Assembly: GCA_031315995.1 (NCBI GenBank)
Contig: JALDRG010000002.1
Coordinates: 62,001 to 126,000, forward strand
Source of the DNA: Nitrospira sp.
Lineage (GTDB): Bacteria > Nitrospirota > Nitrospiria > Nitrospirales > Nitrospiraceae
Direction: 5' to 3'
Length of the DNA stretch: 64,000 nt
Below the pieces are notes generated by a model that ran no database searches, was not told where the DNA came from, and worked only from the letters and a program-made list of their open reading frames with translations. The position numbers were made by a program, and so were the translations under genes. Positions 25,879-33,502 of this stretch are shown here, one piece after another; positions within the stretch are counted from its first letter, which is position 1; each line of letters opens with the position of its first letter.

Positions 25879-26724
25879 TCAGTAGGGCACATCCGCCGGT
25901 TTTTCGCCCTTCGGCCAGTCGTGGCCCTTGCCGGGAAAGTCCGGACGTGGTTGGGAATTGATATAGGCCGCCACGTCGTAGGCGTCCTGATCCGACAAGG
26001 CCCATCCCCTGGTCCGCGGCATATTCGATTTGATGAACGAGGCGGCCACCGGAATGCGCGCCATCTCCGCGCCGATGTTGTACGACTCAGATCCCCACAA
26101 CGGGGGCGCCGCCATTGTGCCCAGTCCGTCGGCGCCGTGACAAAATGCACAACGGGCAGTGAACACCTTCGTTCCATTCACAACATCCGGCGATTTGGTC
26201 GGTTGAAGCCTGGGAATGCCCCTCCAGGCCATCCGACTTCCTGAGGGAACATCCTTCGACAGCCACTCGATATAGGCCACGATCGCCTGGAGCTTATGGC
26301 TGTCGTGAGGGATCGGCTTGCCGTTCAAGCTGCGTTCGACACATTCATTGATGCGGTCGGCCAACGTCACCACCAGCCCCGTTCGTGCACGATATTCCGG
26401 ATAGGCCCGCGAGAGCCCGACATAGGAGGCTGAGTTGGGATCGAGCCCTGCGTCCAAATGACAATTGGCGCACGTAAGCCTATTTCCCACATAGGACGAG
26501 GCGAACTCTTGGGTATGGACGACCAACTGGTAGCCCAACCGGATCTGCTCGCCGCGTCGGCCTTCGGGAATGGAATCGGAGGAAGGATGAGTGAAGATGG
26601 CATCAAGCCCGCCGGACTCCGTTTGGCTGGTGACGGATTGTCCGCCGCTTCGTGAATCCTGCGGACCGGCGCAGCCGCCGGAGAGACCGAACATTACGAT
26701 GACTGCACACAGGCTCTTTCGCAT
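25879..26724 (-). CDS. TsdA-like dihaem thiosulfate dehydrogenase
   Basis: The 281-aa lipoprotein (LSGGC, Cys18) has two haem sites, CANCH (85-89) and CAFCH (192-196). Between them lies RINECVERSLNG, where Cys128 is about 39 residues after the first haem His. In TsdA the active-site haem is coordinated by a Cys in the equivalent segment, which supports assignment as thiosulfate dehydrogenase (thiosulfate to tetrathionate or the reverse). Other cues are HDSHKLQAIVAYIEWLS and the second-domain MARIPVAASFIKSNMP. It lies just upstream of the OsmC-molybdoenzyme operon. Confidence 0.8.
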   Translation of the reverse strand: MRKSLCAVIVMFGLSGGCAGPQDSRSGGQSVTSQTESGGLDAIFTHPSSDSIPEGRRGEQIRLGYQLVVHTQEFASSYVGNRLTCANCHLDAGLDPNSASYVGLSRAYPEYRARTGLVVTLADRINECVERSLNGKPIPHDSHKLQAIVAYIEWLSKDVPSGSRMAWRGIPRLQPTKSPDVVNGTKVFTARCAFCHGADGLGTMAAPPLWGSESYNIGAEMARIPVAASFIKSNMPRTRGWALSDQDAYDVAAYINSQPRPDFPGKGHDWPKGEKPADVPY

Positions 26725-27023
26725 GACGTTAGGCCCGTAACTGAATGCTCTGTGCGATGGCGCCATTCAGAACCCTCGAGTCCGATGCCGGCGGCCGATT
26801 TCACACCGATCTTGTTGGGGACAAACGCAACAGCTTCGCGATGCTTGCTGCCGCACTACGCTACACTCCACTGCACAAGAAACGAACGGTCGTCGGCAAT
26901 GTAGCATTAGTGTCATATTTCATAAAAAGGATTCAGCGCGTCGGCTGCAATTCAGCAGGCCTCGTCGCCCTTTATCCCACATGGACGATCCACCAACGTA
27001 TCTGCGGATGCGTCGCTTCATGC
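26725..27023. other. 299-base intergenic stretch upstream of the TsdA-like gene
   Basis: This - strand gap holds the likely promoter of the TsdA-like gene and possibly of the OsmC operon. It is relatively AT-rich around 26900-26935. No additional gene, repeat or clear operator is seen. Confidence 0.45.
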
Positions 27024-27392
27024 TCAGGACACCACTCGCGGCGGTGCCAACGCCCGGATGTACCGGATCACGTCCATCATCTCCTCGTCCTTCAGGCGGC
27101 CCCTCCACGAGTGCATCGGGCTGAACAAGACACCGTTTGAAATCGCGATGAGCAACTCGAAATCGGTCCGGCCTCGGGATTGAAGCGTATGAAAATCTTT
27201 CGGCTGCACGACAAGATCCTTCGAATCAGGTCCCTGCCCGTCTCCCAGTCGGCCGTGGCAGCTGAGACAATGTGTCTTGTAGAGGGCTTCGCCCGCGTCA
27301 GGATTCCCATGAAACTCCTGCGCCGCGATCCAGCTGTTACCGGCCACCATGCACAGGAGCACCACTGCCGTCGTCAGGTGCTTGGCCATCAT
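27024..27392 (-). CDS. small periplasmic monohaem cytochrome c
   Basis: The 122-aa precursor has a signal peptide (TTAVVLLCMVAGNSWIAAQE) and one haem motif, CLSCH. LFSPMHSWRGRL probably provides the Met ligand. It is a close paralogue of the cytochrome at 9888-10250, with shared NP..GEALY, GPDS, DFELLI.I.NG and MDVI.YIRA segments, so one locus arose by duplication or transfer from the other. It sits at the end of the ZIP-fragment/soxCD region. Starts at two adjacent ATGs (27392 and 27389) are equivalent. Confidence 0.9.
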   Translation of the reverse strand: MMAKHLTTAVVLLCMVAGNSWIAAQEFHGNPDAGEALYKTHCLSCHGRLGDGQGPDSKDLVVQPKDFHTLQSRGRTDFELLIAISNGVLFSPMHSWRGRLKDEEMMDVIRYIRALAPPRVVS

Positions 27393-27443
27393 GTCCTCCC
27401 TCGCTCGCGAACTGGTGGTCTGCCCATCCTCCTGGTCATCACA

Positions 27444-27794
27444 TCAACCGAAGCTCAACTGCAGGCCCAGGATCGTCCCGATCCCAGCCAGCATCAGCAA
27501 GAATTGCGCGAAGCCCGGATCAGGACCAATGCGTCGGTGCAACCCTGGCACCAGATCCGCCAGCCCGATATAGATGAAGCTGGCTGCTGCAAGCCCAAGC
27601 ACCGGTCCCATGATACCCTGCAGGCTCCCAAGCGTCATATACGCAAGTATCGCACCCGGGATCGTCGCGGCTCCGGACAACAGATTCCACAACAAGGCCC
27701 GCGAGCGGCTGAATCCGCTATCAAGGAGCAGGGCGAAGTCGCCGACTTCTTGTGGCAGCTCATGTGCAAGAGCATCAACCATTCGCGCACCCAT
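27444..27794 (-). pseudogene. N-terminally truncated ZIP-family metal transporter
   Basis: The 116-aa frame corresponds to the C-terminal half of a ZIP transporter: it starts near the fifth membrane helix with DALAHELPQEVGDFALLL (the HE metal-site motif) and continues through three more helices. The first four helices, including the HNxxEG metal site of helix IV, are missing; upstream DNA on the - strand yields only short out-of-frame peptides. A usual ZIP is about 240-300 aa. It is most likely a decayed fragment. An alternative is an unusual half-size transporter that acts as a dimer. Confidence 0.65.
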
Positions 27795-27984
27795 TTCGGA
27801 TCAATGAGCACGCGGCAGCGATGGCCGCGATGCGGCCAAGGAGCGCGAGACAGAGGGTCCGTCTGAGAAACAGAGGGGTTCGGATACGCTGGAGCATGAA
27901 CCCAAGGATTCGTCTGCATTCATCTCACACGGGACGGCGTGAGCCCTGCCTACCATCATGACATCATAGACAATCCGGGCAGAG

Positions 27985-28551
27985 TCAGTTCTTCGGCACG
28001 TCGGGCCTGGGATCCGGCACAAACCCATGACGATTCGGCATCTGAATCTTCGGAAGCGATCCGGCATCCATGACCACATCCTCGGCAATAATTCCGTTCT
28101 GGTGAAGCAACCATGCCACCACCGAGTACACCTCGTCCTGGGTGAGGCTTTGAGGCGCCGAGAACGGCATGGCGCGATGCACGTAGTCATACAGAGTCGT
28201 GGCATAGGGCCAATAACTGCCGATGGTTTTCACCGGCTTGGGGCTGCTCAATGTGCCGATGCCCCCCACTAAACGATCCATCGGACCTTCCTGTCCAGTC
28301 GGTCCATGACAGGAGGCACAGTGAGCGGCAAAAACCGCTGCGCCCTGCTTGGCGGTTCCGCTGCCCGGCGGCAATCCCTCTCCCGTCGGGGTGACGTCAA
28401 TGTTCCACTTCCGCATATCTTGGTCCGTCGCGGCCTGGCCCAATCCATACTCATCCGTGCGGCCGCTCCGATCGGCCGCCTGACTATTCCACATGCCGCC
28501 CACGCTCAGCAGGGCGAGTAGCCCCGCCACGATGACGTTACGCGTGAACAT
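27985..28551 (-). CDS. soxD: SoxD-like monohaem cytochrome subunit
   Basis: The 188-aa precursor has a signal peptide (VIVAGLLALLSVGGMWNSQAAD) and one haem motif, CASCH. The region GLGQAATDQDMRKWNIDV, followed by GEGLPPGSG, is typical of cytochromes paired with SoxC. It is shorter than the classical dihaem SoxD (about 380 aa), matching the monohaem form. Its start overlaps the soxC stop by 14 bases, so the two are translationally linked. It would accept electrons from the Mo subunit. A SorB-type naming is equally defensible. Confidence 0.78.
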   Translation of the reverse strand: MFTRNVIVAGLLALLSVGGMWNSQAADRSGRTDEYGLGQAATDQDMRKWNIDVTPTGEGLPPGSGTAKQGAAVFAAHCASCHGPTGQEGPMDRLVGGIGTLSSPKPVKTIGSYWPYATTLYDYVHRAMPFSAPQSLTQDEVYSVVAWLLHQNGIIAEDVVMDAGSLPKIQMPNRHGFVPDPRPDVPKN

Positions 28552-29812
28552 TGGTCACCTGCCCGTCTGCGGCGATGCGCCAGCTCTGAATTGCGTTATA
28601 GTGATAAATAGAGTTCACTCCACGTACCGCCACCAATTCCGCGCGGGTGGGCTGCCGGTAGCCGGTTTCGTCTCGACATCGACTCTGCAGAATCACGTCT
28701 GTTCCATTCCATCTCCAGGGTACGCGGAATCGTGTATGGCACTTTGGAAGGACCGGGTCCTGCAAGACGGCCTCTTGCCAAGACCCGCCCCCGTCGGTAC
28801 TCACCTCCACCTGCGCGATCCGGCCTCGGCCGCTCCAGGCCAATCCATTGATCTCGATCCATCCGGGCTGCACGCGCTGTCCGCCGGACGGTGACGTGAT
28901 GACGGATTTGGCCTCCATGACCATCGTAAATTGGCGCGCCGTGCCGTCGGGCATGAGATCCGTATATTGCGACGTTTCCTCGCGGGTCATGAACGGCGCC
29001 GTGCCGAGCTTGAGTCGGCGCAACCATTTGATGCACGTATTGCCCTCCCATCCCGGCACAAGGAGACGTAGCGGGTAGCCCTGCTCGGGACGGAGCGGTT
29101 CGCCGTTTTGTGCGTAGCAGATGAGCGTTTCCTCCATCAGCGGCGCCAGCGGAAGGCTCCGTGTCATCGCCGCCGCATCGCTGCCTTCGGCCAATACCCA
29201 GGACGCCTCGGGTTTCACCCCAAGCTCTCCGAGCAGGGTCTTCAGGGCCACGCCCGTCCACTCGCTGGTACTCGTGAGGCCGTGGGTCTGTTGCACTGTC
29301 TTTCCGGTCGGCGCCCGCCATTCAATGGCGGAATTGCCGGAACATTCGATAAACGCGAGCCGTGAGACGGAAGGAAAGCGTTTCAAGTCGTCCAGAGTGA
29401 AGCTCCATGGCCGTTCGACCAACCCATGAATCATGAGGCGATGCCGTGTCGGATGAATGACGGGCACCCCGTTGTGGTGTCGTTCGAAATGTAACGCCGA
29501 TGGCGTGAGCATACCCTGCGAGTCTTGCAGGGGCGTCAACGACGCCCACCACGAGCGGGGAACACGGACAGCCCGCTCGAACGGCGAACGTTGCCCGTAG
29601 GCCGTCGGCGCCGCGCCGGGCACGCGCGTAGGGTCATCCGGGACGACCGGCATGACCGCCTCTTCGGATCGCGCTACCGAACGCATCATCAGCGCACCGA
29701 CCATACCGACAGTGCCGGCGAGCAGGCGTCGGCGATTCACAGTCGGCGTCTCGCGAGCCTCAGCTTGGGCAAGCGATTCGTTTGGCCCGTCGGGGTGTCC
29801 TGACTTCGTCAT
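28538..29812 (-). CDS. soxC: SoxC-like sulfite/sulfane dehydrogenase Mo subunit
   Basis: The ATG at 29812 follows a GGAGGGAG-type site and gives 424 aa. A Tat signal is seen at NRRRLLAGTVGMVGALM. The Mo-ligating Cys157 is in FIECSGNS, followed by GLTSTSEWTGVALKTLL, and the C-terminal domain has GRGRIAQVEVSTDGG. SoxC with SoxD removes six electrons from protein-bound sulfane sulfur in the Sox pathway; lone SoxC-like enzymes can oxidise sulfite. There is no soxXAYZB in the window, so the second role fits better here. SoxD-like follows directly. Confidence 0.85.
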   Translation of the reverse strand: MTKSGHPDGPNESLAQAEARETPTVNRRRLLAGTVGMVGALMMRSVARSEEAVMPVVPDDPTRVPGAAPTAYGQRSPFERAVRVPRSWWASLTPLQDSQGMLTPSALHFERHHNGVPVIHPTRHRLMIHGLVERPWSFTLDDLKRFPSVSRLAFIECSGNSAIEWRAPTGKTVQQTHGLTSTSEWTGVALKTLLGELGVKPEASWVLAEGSDAAAMTRSLPLAPLMEETLICYAQNGEPLRPEQGYPLRLLVPGWEGNTCIKWLRRLKLGTAPFMTREETSQYTDLMPDGTARQFTMVMEAKSVITSPSGGQRVQPGWIEINGLAWSGRGRIAQVEVSTDGGGSWQEAVLQDPVLPKCHTRFRVPWRWNGTDVILQSRCRDETGYRQPTRAELVAVRGVNSIYHYNAIQSWRIAADGQVTNVHA

Positions 29813-30116
29813 AGCTCCCTCCTTGAACCGGCGATGGCGCCTCTGTCCACCGCAGTGATCGTCCGAATTGTTGTCGGGACGCATCGAGTCGCCGATACCA
29901 TAGGCTACAGGATGGGCAAACAGGCCATCCTCTTCGTCCGTCGTTCGGCTTTCGGTACGGCCCGGCGGCCGTCCCCGTCGAGATACGCGTCACGATTCAC
30001 GGAGGTCGAGCAGGCCGGCGGCGGACCGTTCCCGCATCTTGCCGGAGAGCCTGCGCTCGATCGTGTCTCACATGGCCACTGTCCCCGAGGATTCCCTGAC
30101 ACGCCGACACCCGCTG
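29813..30116. other. 304-base gap upstream of soxC
   Basis: The gap holds the likely soxC promoter. It contains a 7-base stem (AGGATGG at about 29911 and CCATCCT about 16 bases further on) and a GC-rich palindrome near 29956 (ACGGCC-CGGC-GGCCGT). Either could end the upstream DUF3365-like transcript, but no T-run follows. No gene is visible. Confidence 0.4.
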
Positions 30117-30701
30117 TCACTCGGGCGCGGGAATCGAGATGAGGACCCCACCCAGCACATCGCGAAGTTTGTAGTCATGCTTCGAACTGCGCGGGTCGGC
30201 GTTATGGCAGGTCACGCACACAGGCGACACCGCCAGATCCGCGTACACGGCCTGGAAATATCGCGCTCCCCCCTCCGTCACTGATCCCTTGTACGGTTGC
30301 TCGGGATGTGCCATGACCGCCTCAAGCGCCTTGCGTTCGAATTCGGTTGCAGGCGCGTTGAGCTTGCTGATGGGATTCGCGCTGATCAACCGATATTTCA
30401 CTTCGACCCCCGTCATCGACGCCAGACGCGACGACTCCTCGACGAATTGGGCCGGAAGCGGGAGTGCGCTGATCTCGCGCCACTTCTCCGACGATTCAAT
30501 CACACCCCGCCGCTGCATCCGCTCCACGACATGGACGGTATAAAACGTCCGGTCAGATTCCAGCACGGCATGGATATAATCCACAACCGTCTCCAGCGGC
30601 ACGCTACCGGCCGATTCCTTACCCGCAAAGCCGGTTCCCCAGCCGACGATGACGCACAGCGCAACGCTCAATCCTCCTACAAACCATTTCCTGGACGACA
30701 T
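30117..30701 (-). CDS. DUF3365/Tll0287-like haem protein
   Basis: The 194-aa precursor has a signal peptide (FVGGLSVALCVIVGWGTGFAG) and a sensor-like domain in which helices lead to NPISKLNAPATEFERKALE and the haem site CVTCHNADP near the C-terminus. This matches the Tll0287-like/DUF3365 family of c-type haem domains in redox sensors and soluble proteins. It has no kinase or receiver domain and so is probably a free periplasmic haem protein. It lies 191 bases downstream of a small cytochrome gene near the bc complex. Confidence 0.82.
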   Translation of the reverse strand: MSSRKWFVGGLSVALCVIVGWGTGFAGKESAGSVPLETVVDYIHAVLESDRTFYTVHVVERMQRRGVIESSEKWREISALPLPAQFVEESSRLASMTGVEVKYRLISANPISKLNAPATEFERKALEAVMAHPEQPYKGSVTEGGARYFQAVYADLAVSPVCVTCHNADPRSSKHDYKLRDVLGGVLISIPAPE

Positions 30702-30892
30702 AACACCCTCCCTTCGAATAGGGTCTCATCGGGCCCACAGACTGGGCCACCATGCTGTCTCCCGGTCTCCTGGACTCCTCCCTCTCTGGAGCAGAGGAGC
30801 TGGCGTACTCGAACCAAACACGTGACGGTCATCGCTCGTTCGCTTCGGCCACTACGGATATCGGAATCCTGTAGCACTCCCCTCCTCAAGCG

Positions 30893-31264
30893 TTACGGCT
30901 TCAGCGACCGTATATACGCGAGCAAATCGGCCAACTGAGCCTCTTCAAAGGCACCCTCATAGCCGGTCATGGCCGTGCCGGGTCGCCCCTCCAGGATAAT
31001 CTTGCGTAGTTGCGCATCGGTCTTGGCCTGAGTCGACTTGGCGACGAGATTGGCCGGCGGGGGAGTCAAATAGGCCGCCATGTCGCTGTCGCCTTTGCCG
31101 GTCGGCCCATGGCAGTTCTGGCAGCTTTCAAGATAAATCTTCTTGCCGACCTCATGGCTCTCCTTGCCTTGAACACTCCCACAGGTTCCGCTGATCAGGA
31201 TGTCGGCGGCAATCAGGAGGAACCCTCCCAGCACGACCGTCTTCTTTCGATCTGCACAGGCCAT
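30893..31264 (-). CDS. small monohaem cytochrome c next to the bc complex
   Basis: The 123-aa precursor has a signal peptide (LGGFLLIAADILISGTCGSV) and the haem motif CQNCHGPTGKGD; Met in RPGTAMTGYEG is the likely distal ligand, and the C-terminus DLLAYIRSLKP is typical of class I. It follows the cytochrome b/c fusion gene and a broken small ORF on the same strand. A role as the soluble electron acceptor of the bc complex is plausible. Confidence 0.88.
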   Translation of the reverse strand: MACADRKKTVVLGGFLLIAADILISGTCGSVQGKESHEVGKKIYLESCQNCHGPTGKGDSDMAAYLTPPPANLVAKSTQAKTDAQLRKIILEGRPGTAMTGYEGAFEEAQLADLLAYIRSLKP

Positions 31265-31285
31265 CGCGTCCTCCTCTCCCTCGCG

Positions 31286-31412
31286 CTATTTGAAAGTCAT
31301 CATATACGCCGGGATCGCGTAAATGTCTTCGGCTGAAAATCGTGGCCCACGGGGTAATGACGCCCTCCCACCACAAACCAGCCAGTGGCCCGGTGCCGAT
31401 GATGGCAAACAT
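31286..31412 (-). pseudogene. frameshifted 41-aa membrane peptide gene
   Basis: An ATG at 31412, ten bases after AAGGAGG, opens MFAIIGTGPLAGLWWEGV and continues to TPWATIF. The following bases make sense in the +1 frame as SAEDIYAIPAYMMTFK and a TAG at 31286-31288. The span is 127 bases, one more than a multiple of three; removing one T from the TTTT run would give a 41-aa protein that follows the cytochrome b gene. A sequencing or true frameshift, or a programmed shift, are all possible. The original frame otherwise runs into the next gene. Confidence 0.4.
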
Positions 31413-31428
31413 TCTCCTGTCGGCCTCC

Positions 31429-32754
31429 TTAGGACGCACGTTTCAAACTCAGCATGTAGGTCGTCAGGTCATTGAGTTGCTGATCGGTAAGAGGGAATTT
31501 CGGCATAAACGATCCCGGCGTCACCGATTGAGGATCACGGAAATGTTTAAGATGCCAGGCTCGATCGGGCCTCGTGTCTCCGATGGTCGAAAGATCCGGC
31601 CCGACCGCCCCGCCTTCGCCATGAATGCGATGGCAACCGACACAGCCAAACTGGGCATAGGCCGCCTTGCCCCGCGCCACGGCAGGATCAGCCCTCGGTA
31701 CGGCATAGAGTTGCTTGATCGAAATCCCCAACAGGCCGAACACGACGAGCAAAAACAGCAAGCCACTGCCCAACGCGACCGGCCGCCGAATGGGGTTCCG
31801 TATCGGGTTGCGATCGATGAAGGGCCAGAACAGCATGATCAGGATCACGCACAACGGCAGGACCCAGGTCGCCAACGGTTCGAGCGGTCCATGCACATAC
31901 TTGAGCAGTTCGTAGTAGAACAGAAAATACCATTCGGGCACCGGCACGAAACTGGTGTCGGAGGGATCGGCCTTGTCCGTCAAGGGCAGGGGAATACTGA
32001 ACGCCAGCATGGCGACCAGGAGGAACACCGCGGCAATCACCACCGCATCCATGTAGACCTGCCGAGGCGCGAAGGTCTCGCTGCTTAGCGATGCCCGATC
32101 GTCGGCCCACGGTCCGGCCGGTCCCACCCGCCGCAGCACGAAAAGATGCAGGGCGATCCCACCGATAATAATCGCCGGCAGGAACAACACATGAATCGCA
32201 AAAAAACGAGAGAGCGTCAGCGCCCCCAGGACTTCGCCTCCACGAAGGACGCGTGAAAAGAAATCTCCGACAAGCGGGATCGTGCCCACCATGTTGATCC
32301 CGATCTGCGTCGCCCAATAGGCGGTTTGATCCCACGGCAGCAAATAGCCCGTAAACGCGAAGGTCATGACAAGGAGAAACAGCACCACCCCCACCATCCA
32401 CATGGCTTCGCGCGGGGACTTATACGCACCGTATAGAAACGTCTGCAGCATATGGAGGCCGATGGCCACGACCATCGCCGAGGCGCCCCAATGGTGGAGG
32501 CCTCGCACGAGCCACCCGAAGGTGATCTCGGTCTCGATGAACCGGATGCTGTCGTACGCGTGATCGGGCGTCGGGGCATAGTAGATCGCGAGGAACATGC
32601 CCGTGGCGGCTTGGAGGACAAACAGGAACAGGGTCACGGAGCCGAAGACGTAGATCCAACTGGCTCCGCCCGGAATCGGCTCATCGAGCAGCGTGCGCTG
32701 AACCGGTTTCAGATTCAGACGGCTGTCGAGCCAATCGTAAAGGCGAGAAGCCAT
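31429..32754 (-). CDS. cytochrome b (b6/subunit IV-type) fused to cytochrome c
   Basis: The 441-aa protein has the b6-like four-helix part with haem ligands His87 or His88/His101 and His188/His203 (the 15-residue offset of the second pair is the b6-type spacing), then a subunit-IV-like part with the PEWY motif (VPVPEWYFLFYYELL, residues 273-276) and more helices. A C-terminal cytochrome c domain has CVGCH at 371-375 and a Met in PGSFMPKF. This single-polypeptide b-IV-c layout is known from quinol:cytochrome c oxidoreductases of Nitrospirae and some Firmicutes-like bc complexes. With the Rieske gene it forms complex III, oxidising quinol. Confidence 0.92.
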   Translation of the reverse strand: MASRLYDWLDSRLNLKPVQRTLLDEPIPGGASWIYVFGSVTLFLFVLQAATGMFLAIYYAPTPDHAYDSIRFIETEITFGWLVRGLHHWGASAMVVAIGLHMLQTFLYGAYKSPREAMWMVGVVLFLLVMTFAFTGYLLPWDQTAYWATQIGINMVGTIPLVGDFFSRVLRGGEVLGALTLSRFFAIHVLFLPAIIIGGIALHLFVLRRVGPAGPWADDRASLSSETFAPRQVYMDAVVIAAVFLLVAMLAFSIPLPLTDKADPSDTSFVPVPEWYFLFYYELLKYVHGPLEPLATWVLPLCVILIMLFWPFIDRNPIRNPIRRPVALGSGLLFLLVVFGLLGISIKQLYAVPRADPAVARGKAAYAQFGCVGCHRIHGEGGAVGPDLSTIGDTRPDRAWHLKHFRDPQSVTPGSFMPKFPLTDQQLNDLTTYMLSLKRAS

Positions 32755-32821
32755 GATCTCCTAACTGTCGAGGCGGTGGGTGTAGCGGTGAGTGAGATGT
32801 TCAGGCTGTGCCATTCGACGC

Positions 32822-33373
32822 TCACAACTCGATGCTTTCTGCCAACCCCGACTTGAAATCCTTGTACATGACCAGCAGTCGGCCCGACTCCACCTTGGCC
32901 GGCAGCCGATCGAGCGGACGCGGAGCCGGGCCTCCCAGTACCTGGCCGTTGATACCGAACGAGCTGCCATGACAGGGGCACAGAAACTTGTTCGCCGCAT
33001 CGTCCCAGCGGTACCCGCATCCCAGATGCGTGCAGATCGGAGAAAACACCGTGACCTCGCCTTGCGGGTCTTTCACCGCCCAGACGGCCTTGCGCGACTT
33101 GGCTTCCATCCAGCCGTCGCGGGTGGTCGTCACATGGTCCAATTGAGTGGGCCGGCCGGCCGGCAACTCATCGATGGCACCGACATCCACCCATGCGAGC
33201 CGCCGCCGCGTGAAAGCCGGAGAGATCAGCGAGCCGAGCAGCGGAATAGCCAACCCCATTCCTACGACACCGGCCGCCGCCAGAGTCATCCATTGAAAAA
33301 ATGTTCGCCGTGACCCGACCGGAGTCGAGAACCCGCCCTCCGGTTGGTGATCAGATAATTTGTGATGGCTCAT
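32822..33373 (-). CDS. Rieske iron-sulfur subunit of the bc complex
   Basis: The ATG at 33373 gives 183 aa with a Tat-like anchor (RRTFFQWMTLAAAGVVGMG). The [2Fe-2S] motifs are CTHLGC (about residues 115-120) and CPCHGSSF, with a Pro loop later (GGPAPRPLDRLP). It carries electrons from quinol to the haem c domain of the fused cytochrome b-c protein, whose gene starts 67 bases downstream. Length is usual for a bacterial Rieske. This gene with the next forms a two-subunit core complex. Confidence 0.93.
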   Translation of the reverse strand: MSHHKLSDHQPEGGFSTPVGSRRTFFQWMTLAAAGVVGMGLAIPLLGSLISPAFTRRRLAWVDVGAIDELPAGRPTQLDHVTTTRDGWMEAKSRKAVWAVKDPQGEVTVFSPICTHLGCGYRWDDAANKFLCPCHGSSFGINGQVLGGPAPRPLDRLPAKVESGRLLVMYKDFKSGLAESIEL

Positions 33374-33430
33374 GGGTATCGGACAGACACGCGACGCGAC
33401 CCGAAGTATAGAAACAGCCGACACATCCTT

Positions 33431-33469
33431 CGGCGCGAGAGTCCAAACAATCTCGAGACTCCCGCGCCG
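33431..33469 (-). terminator. 13-base GC-rich hairpin after the CBS gene
   Basis: CGGCGCGAGAGTC at 33431-33443 pairs with GACTCCCGCGCCG at 33457-33469 (12 of 13 positions match), with a 13-base loop. It lies 34 bases after the stop of the CBS-domain gene (- strand) and upstream of the Rieske gene. There is no T-run, so it may be a Rho-assisted terminator or an RNA-stability element. Confidence 0.55.
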
Positions 33470-33502
33470 ACCGGTGTGCCACCTACCTAACGACCACTGA
33501 CC

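Noticed and set aside
31152..31439. 95-aa frame running from the small ORF into the cytochrome at 30893-31264
   Set aside because: Its second half is antiparallel in sense to normal coding of the real cytochrome in another frame; only the first 25 codons look like protein.
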